Of a stretch of 64,000 bases of DNA, positions 59,892 to 64,000 are shown piece by piece. The DNA is from DASXKD01 sp963703605 (GTDB lineage: Bacteria > Actinomycetota > Actinomycetes > Streptosporangiales > Streptosporangiaceae). Where the stretch lies: positions 1-64,000 of the forward strand of contig CAVPFC010000056.1 of assembly GCA_963703605.1 (NCBI GenBank), given 5' to 3'. Below the pieces are notes generated by a model. It was given only the letters and a program-made list of their open reading frames with translations. It made no database searches and was not told the DNA's origin. Both the position numbers and the translations under genes were made by a program. Every line of letters begins with the position of its first letter. Positions within the stretch are counted from its first letter, which is position 1.

Positions 59892-60641
59892 GGCGCGTGG
59901 GCCAGTATTTCCGGAACTCCCGTTCCTGGATGCACCGCAGCGGCGGCACAGTCTCCCGAGCGCTCCGTAACGCCCAGATGTACGGGTAATCCTGATAGCC
60001 TGTCACGCTCCGTTACGGCCCTCGGTGGACCCGACACACGCGAACCGCCCTACCTGTATCGGCCGGTGATGCAAGTGGTCCGGCGTGGCTGATGCAGCCC
60101 GTGCTTTCGTTGGGTTTGGGCGTGCCTGGTCTGCTCCCTGTTCCTTGGTAGCTGCCGGGTTCTGCGACCGGGCGGGGTGTGTCAGGGACCGGGGCAAGGC
60201 CCCGGCCGGCGTAGCCGGCGCCCGCAGGGCGTCCTTGACGCGGCCGCCCGGGAGTGGATCATGCTCGGCGGCAAGGGACGGGGAGGGCGGTAGTGGGCGG
60301 TGAGGGGTTAGTGGTTCAGGTGGGGGGCCTTCCTGTCTGGCGGGGTGACCAAGCCGGTGATGCCTGGGCCCGGGGGGTGTGGGAGCAGCCAGCCTTACCT
60401 GGGTCCGCGGGGCTTGGGCGCTGCCCCGGCGACAAGATGATTGATTGGGTGCCCCTGGGGGTGCGGCCGCTCAGTCTAATCAGGCCGCCCGCCTGGCCAT
60501 TGGTGCGCGCGCAGGCCGACGGCGGCTGACAGCGGCTCGGCAGGAGCTGGCCGCGGTGGTCCCCATCGGGTGAGTGTGGCTGCAGCATGCCCACCCAGGC
60601 CCGGGATGCCGGGTGCCTGGTCACTATGGACTGGGCGAAGC
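59892..60641. other. Long non-coding stretch beside the IS110 element
   Basis: 750 bp with no supported gene. Part of it may be the IS110 3' flank; the boundary cannot be placed because IS110 elements lack terminal inverted repeats. Confidence 0.4.
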
Positions 60642-61679
60642 TCAGGTGGCGGTGAGCGCGTCGTCGCCGAGCTCGGTCAGGATGTGGCAGGCCTGCCGGA
60701 CGATCTTGCGGGCCTCCGACAGGCAGGCGCGCTTGCTGTTTTTGCGGTCTTTGACCGTGGCGTAGTAGGCGTGGTCGGGGGCTGAGGTGCGGGCGTGGGT
60801 CTTGCCGGCTTCATAGACCGCCCAGCGCAGCACCGGTGGTCCCTGCCGGGACAGCCGCCCGGCGGGTCCTTTGCGGTCGGAGGAGTGCACGGTGATGTCC
60901 AGCCCGGTGAACCGGACCGCCTTGCGGGAGGAGGAGAACCGGTCCGCCCCGCCCAGCCAGCAGGTCAGTGCCAGCGCGGTGAAGGGGCCGACCCCATACA
61001 GCCGCGCCGCCAGCACCTTGGCGCCGGTCAGGTGCGCTGCGGCATCGCGCAGCTGGTGGCGCAGCGGGCCCATGCGGGCCTCGGTGGCGGCGATCATGTC
61101 CAGGGCAGTGGCGACCTGCTGCTGCCCGGCCGCCGACAGGTGGGCGGCCGCGGCGGCCCGCAGCTTGGCCAGGCCGGCCTCGGTGCGCAGCGCGTCGTCG
61201 CATAGCGGTGGCGCGCCCTGGTGGAAGAACACCGCATGGATGCGCTGCACCCAGGCGGTGTGCGCGGTCCGCAGATCGTGGTAGGTCTCCAGCAGCGCCC
61301 GGTACTCCAGGATGTGTGCCGGCGGGATCCAGCATTCGGGCAGCCGGCCCTCGGCCAGCAGCGTCCGCAGGTGCGCGGCGTCGGTCTTGTCGGTCTTGGC
61401 GTGCCGCTTGCGGCCGCGGGCCGCGGCAGTGTCAGCCGGCTCGCCCAGATGCGCGGCGATCCCGGCCGTGGCCAGCTCCTCGCTGACATACCGCCACCCC
61501 GCGCACCCCTCCACCGCGAACGCGGCGTCGTCCCGGCCGGCGAACCGCGCCAGCCAGGCCCGCACGTGCGCCCGGTCAGCCGGGGCGATCTGCCCGCGCT
61601 TGACCTCCCCGGTCACGGTGTCCAGGTAGTCGAAAGTGATCTGCCTCCGGTGGATATCCAGCCCGCCTACGATAGGCAT
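60642..61679 (-). CDS. IS110-family transposase, intact
   Basis: 345 residues from ATG 61679 (GAGGAGG 5 nt upstream). The RuvC-like DEDD set is visible: D8 in GGLDIHRRQ, E57 in AVEGCAGW, D97 and D100 in KTDKTDAAHL. The C-terminal Tnp_20 domain has YGVGPFTALALTCWLG and SDRKGPAGRLSRQGPPVLRW with the conserved Ser. Full length, no frameshift. IS110 recombinases act with a bridge RNA from the element's non-coding end. Confidence 0.92.
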   Translation of the reverse strand: MPIVGGLDIHRRQITFDYLDTVTGEVKRGQIAPADRAHVRAWLARFAGRDDAAFAVEGCAGWRYVSEELATAGIAAHLGEPADTAAARGRKRHAKTDKTDAAHLRTLLAEGRLPECWIPPAHILEYRALLETYHDLRTAHTAWVQRIHAVFFHQGAPPLCDDALRTEAGLAKLRAAAAAHLSAAGQQQVATALDMIAATEARMGPLRHQLRDAAAHLTGAKVLAARLYGVGPFTALALTCWLGGADRFSSSRKAVRFTGLDITVHSSDRKGPAGRLSRQGPPVLRWAVYEAGKTHARTSAPDHAYYATVKDRKNSKRACLSEARKIVRQACHILTELGDDALTAT

Positions 61680-62162
61680 CGGGACCTCCTCACGCTCCCG
61701 GGGGCGCCCCAGGCGCCCCACACACGAATGGCTTACGAATCAATCGTGATGCGTCTGAGCTGGGGAGGTCCTCGCCGTGCGAACAGCCACCGCGCCAGGT
61801 CAGACACTCACGCCGACCCGCCGATGCATGTCATCTAATTGCTCTGCGCGCCAGCGTCGGTCTCGTGGCGCGCCGTCAACGCCGCGCCGAATGGGGCGAT
61901 CTGTGCGGTCAAGCGCATGGCCGTCATGGCTGCCCGATGCCGGTATTGCCGGGAAGAGGGGTGTCCGGCATCGGGGAGGTTTACGAAGCGCAGCGGAACA
62001 GGCTGCCAGTTTGGGGCGCACCGGGCTCGGCTTGGTTATTGGCGGCTGCCCAGGCCGTCAGCGGCTTACAGCCCGTTCCGCGCGCGGTGGATCTTCGGGG
62101 TGGGGACGTTCCGGTTGAAACATCGCCGGGTCGGGTGTTGCAGCCTTCCGTGCCTACCGATC
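61680..62162. other. IS110 upstream non-coding region and flank
   Basis: Just upstream of the transposase, GGGGGCGCC-CC-AGGCGCCCC (~61699-61719) forms a GC-rich hairpin. The 100-180 bp next to it are the expected location of a bridge RNA. No coding sequence is supported up to 62162. Confidence 0.4.
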
Positions 62163-63137
62163 TCACGCCACGGTGACGACGATCTTGCCGCGCGCGTGCC
62201 CCTGCTCCACGTGGCGCAGGCCCTCGGCGGTGTCGCCCAGAGGGTAGGTCCGCTCGACGACCGGCGTGAGCTTGCCGTCCCCGATGAGCCCGGTCACGGC
62301 GAGCAGCTCGTCCCGGTTTTGCCGGGACGGGAGCGGGCGCAGCCGCTGTGAGACGAACGCGCTGGCCACCACTGCCCGCAACATGCCGGCGACGGGCCCG
62401 AACACGTGGCCGGGCGAACCGCCACCGTTGAGCACGAGGGTCCCCTCGGGGGTGAGCGCCCTGCGCAGCCGGGTGAGCGGGAGGCTGCTGACGTTGTCGA
62501 GGATCACGTCGTACCGCGTCCGCCCGTCGGTGAAGTCCTGCGTGGTGTAGTCGATGACGTGCGCGGCGCCGAGGAAGCGGACCAGCTCGGCGTTGCGCGT
62601 GCTGCACACCCCGGTGACCTCGGCGCCCAGCGCCACCGCGATCTGGACGGCGTAGGTGCCCACCCCGCCGCCGGCCCCGTTGACCAGCACCCGCTGACCG
62701 GCCGTCACCTCGCCCACGTCGCGGATCCCGCGCAGGGCCGTCGTCGCCGCGATCGGCACCGCGGCCGCCTGCTCGAAGGTAAGGCCCGCCGGCTTGGGCA
62801 CCACCAAGTCCGCTGCGGCGCACGCGTACTCCGCGAACGCGCCCCGGCAAAAGCCAAGCACCTCATCACCATCCCGCAGCCCGCGCACGTTCGCGCCGGC
62901 CGCCTCCACCACCCCCGCCGCGTCGACCCCGGCCACCCGGGCTTTCGGCCTGGTCAGCCCCACGCCCATGAGCCGCGCGACCAGCGGGTCCCCGCGCAGA
63001 ATGTGCCAATCGGCCGGGTTAAGCGCGGCGGCGCGCACCCGGACCAGCACGTCGCCGGCGCCGACCTGGGGCAGGCCGGTATCCGCCAGCCGCAAGACCT
63101 CCGGCGGCCCGAACCGGTCCTGAACCATAGCCTTCAT
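62163..63137 (-). CDS. Medium-chain NAD(P)-dependent oxidoreductase (quinone-oxidoreductase type, zinc-free)
   Basis: 324 residues from ATG 63137. Catalytic-domain features are MVQDRFGPPEVLRLADTGLP, VRAAALNPADWHILRGDP and VAGVDAAGVVEAAGANVRGL. NADPH fold: GQRVLVNGAGGGVGTYAVQI and GAEVTGVCSTRNAELVRFLG. Structural-zinc Cys residues are missing, as in quinone oxidoreductase-like members. Likely reduces quinones or enals; substrate unknown. Not linked to neighbours. Confidence 0.88.
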   Translation of the reverse strand: MKAMVQDRFGPPEVLRLADTGLPQVGAGDVLVRVRAAALNPADWHILRGDPLVARLMGVGLTRPKARVAGVDAAGVVEAAGANVRGLRDGDEVLGFCRGAFAEYACAAADLVVPKPAGLTFEQAAAVPIAATTALRGIRDVGEVTAGQRVLVNGAGGGVGTYAVQIAVALGAEVTGVCSTRNAELVRFLGAAHVIDYTTQDFTDGRTRYDVILDNVSSLPLTRLRRALTPEGTLVLNGGGSPGHVFGPVAGMLRAVVASAFVSQRLRPLPSRQNRDELLAVTGLIGDGKLTPVVERTYPLGDTAEGLRHVEQGHARGKIVVTVA

Positions 63138-63495
63138 CGGATCCTGCCTCGTGCCGTCACGCCGCGCCGTGGCCACCGATACTAGACCGCCCCGCAGCGG
63201 TCGGCGCCCTTGAACGACCCGCCCAACGCCCCCACACAGCCGCCCCCCGACGCCGGTAAACCGTCAGCCCAGGGCGTTACGCTGAGTCACGGCGAACGTC
63301 AGGGAGAACGCTCGCCGAGCCGCCCGGGCGCCTCTCCCCGCGCGGCGGAGGCCCAGTCGCGTCGTGCCGAACAGGTCTATCTGCGCCGCTGTTGCGCCTC
63401 GACCGCTGCCGCGGGCCGGTGGCAGGCTTTCGATTCAGGATGCTGGCCTCACGGACGGGACATGGCCCAGCTGGGAGCAAGAGGAGGCGGTTGAT
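63138..63495. other. Intergenic, divergent promoter region
   Basis: No gene supported in 358 bp between the oxidoreductase and the GerW-like gene. Confidence 0.4.
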
Positions 63496-63909
63496 ATGGA
63501 CGTGGGGAACCTGTTGACGAAAGCGTCGGACAATCTGTCGGTGCACCGCGCGTTCGGCACCGCCTACGAGAAGGACGACATGCTCATCATTCCGGTCGCG
63601 GTGGTGGCCGGCGGAGGCGGCGCGGGGACAGCACACCCTCGCCACCGTGACCCGGCCGCCGGTCCCGACAGCCTGGCCGAGGGGGGCCCGGCGGGACACG
63701 ATGCACCACCGCGGGACTCAGGGCGCGTGGACGCCGGCGGGGGCTTCGGCGGGCTGGTGCTGCCCGTAGGTGCCTACGTCGTGAAAGGCGGCCAGGTTCG
63801 CTGGGTATCCGCCGTGGACCTGACCATCGCCGTCTTGGCCTCGCTGAGCCTGGTGCGGGTGCTCGCCCGTACCTGGACCCGGTCGCGGCGGCGCCACGGC
63901 CGGCCATGA
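63496..63909 (+). CDS. GerW/YtfJ-family sporulation-like protein
   Basis: 137 residues from ATG 63496 (GAGGAGG ~8 nt upstream). The N-terminus DVGNLLTKASDNLSVHRAFG and EKDDMLIIPVAVVAGGGGAG are YtfJ/GerW-like. The end of the domain is GGGFGGLVLPVGAYVVKGGQ, VRWVSAVDLT, followed by a short hydrophobic segment (IAVLASLSLVRVL) and a basic tail. The middle is Pro/Asp-rich. In spore formers such proteins are needed for germination; in actinobacteria the role is unclear. Confidence 0.8.
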   Translation: MDVGNLLTKASDNLSVHRAFGTAYEKDDMLIIPVAVVAGGGGAGTAHPRHRDPAAGPDSLAEGGPAGHDAPPRDSGRVDAGGGFGGLVLPVGAYVVKGGQVRWVSAVDLTIAVLASLSLVRVLARTWTRSRRRHGRP

Positions 63910-64000
63910 CGCCCGTCCCGGCATACCCGGGGGGATGGCAGGGCTCGTCCGCCGGGAACCGGTCAAGCGCTCGTGCCCGCGTGCGCCCGCTCGCGGCCAT

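Overview
This is high-GC, GC-rich-codon DNA of an actinobacterium, most likely a soil, filamentous type. The evidence is a SARP-type regulator remnant, an ECF sigma factor of the SigG-like group, a GerW/YtfJ-type protein, DUF3040 and DUF2252 proteins, and a DosS/DosR-type two-component pair. No rRNA, tRNA, CRISPR array or plasmid/phage core genes were found. Genus cannot be fixed from the sequence.

Layout. 0-5 kb: an XRE-cupin regulator divergent from a methyltransferase, a beta-carbonic anhydrase-like gene flanked by three copies of a GGTTTG-N5-CAAACC palindrome, a second methyltransferase, and a fused wreck of a SARP gene and an adenylate-cyclase gene. 5-12.6 kb: flavodoxin-like protein, a broken LuxR regulator, a large arylsulfatase, DUF3040 and DUF2252 genes. 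12.9-17.7 kb: two ABC1/UbiB-type kinases and a slipin (SPFH) gene that share one 19-bp promoter element. 18-20 kb: hydrolase and a third methyltransferase.

20-28.5 kb is an eroded DosR-type (hypoxia/dormancy) island. The sensor kinase and response regulator are intact, and the kinase keeps the heme-ligand His. Around them are an FMN/F420-binding split-barrel protein, a DUF1918 protein, a universal stress protein and a two-TM membrane protein, plus remnants of an NDP-forming acyl-CoA synthetase, an alcohol dehydrogenase and a phosphoketolase. A DosR-box-like palindrome lies before the phosphoketolase remnant. A copper amine oxidase follows.

28.7-41.2 kb: RHH regulator plus PHB-depolymerase-like esterase with a probable operator, a DUF4062-NB-ARC-TPR STAND protein, TetR, a HigB toxin remnant, an MFS exporter, two ECF sigma factors, RidA and a frameshifted DUF4240 gene. 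41.4-44.3 kb: a candidate metal-handling module (broken four-helix Cys-rich copper-binding protein, DUF2182 membrane protein, two DUF1326 proteins). 45.2-48.6 kb: a TIR-TM-WD40 protein. 49-55.1 kb: truncated hemoglobin, a NarL-type two-component system and a divergent two-gene ABC exporter.

55.2-57.65 kb is a complete-looking group II intron with an RT/maturase/HNH protein. An EBS1-IBS1 pairing and domain V can be read directly, and an uninterrupted relative of its target lies at 39.0 kb. 58-63.9 kb: a damaged thioredoxin gene, a PadR-membrane protein operon with a 16-bp palindrome, an intact IS110-family element, an MDR-family oxidoreductase and a GerW-like protein. About twelve gene remnants in 64 kb show that the region is an accessory, actively decaying part of the chromosome.
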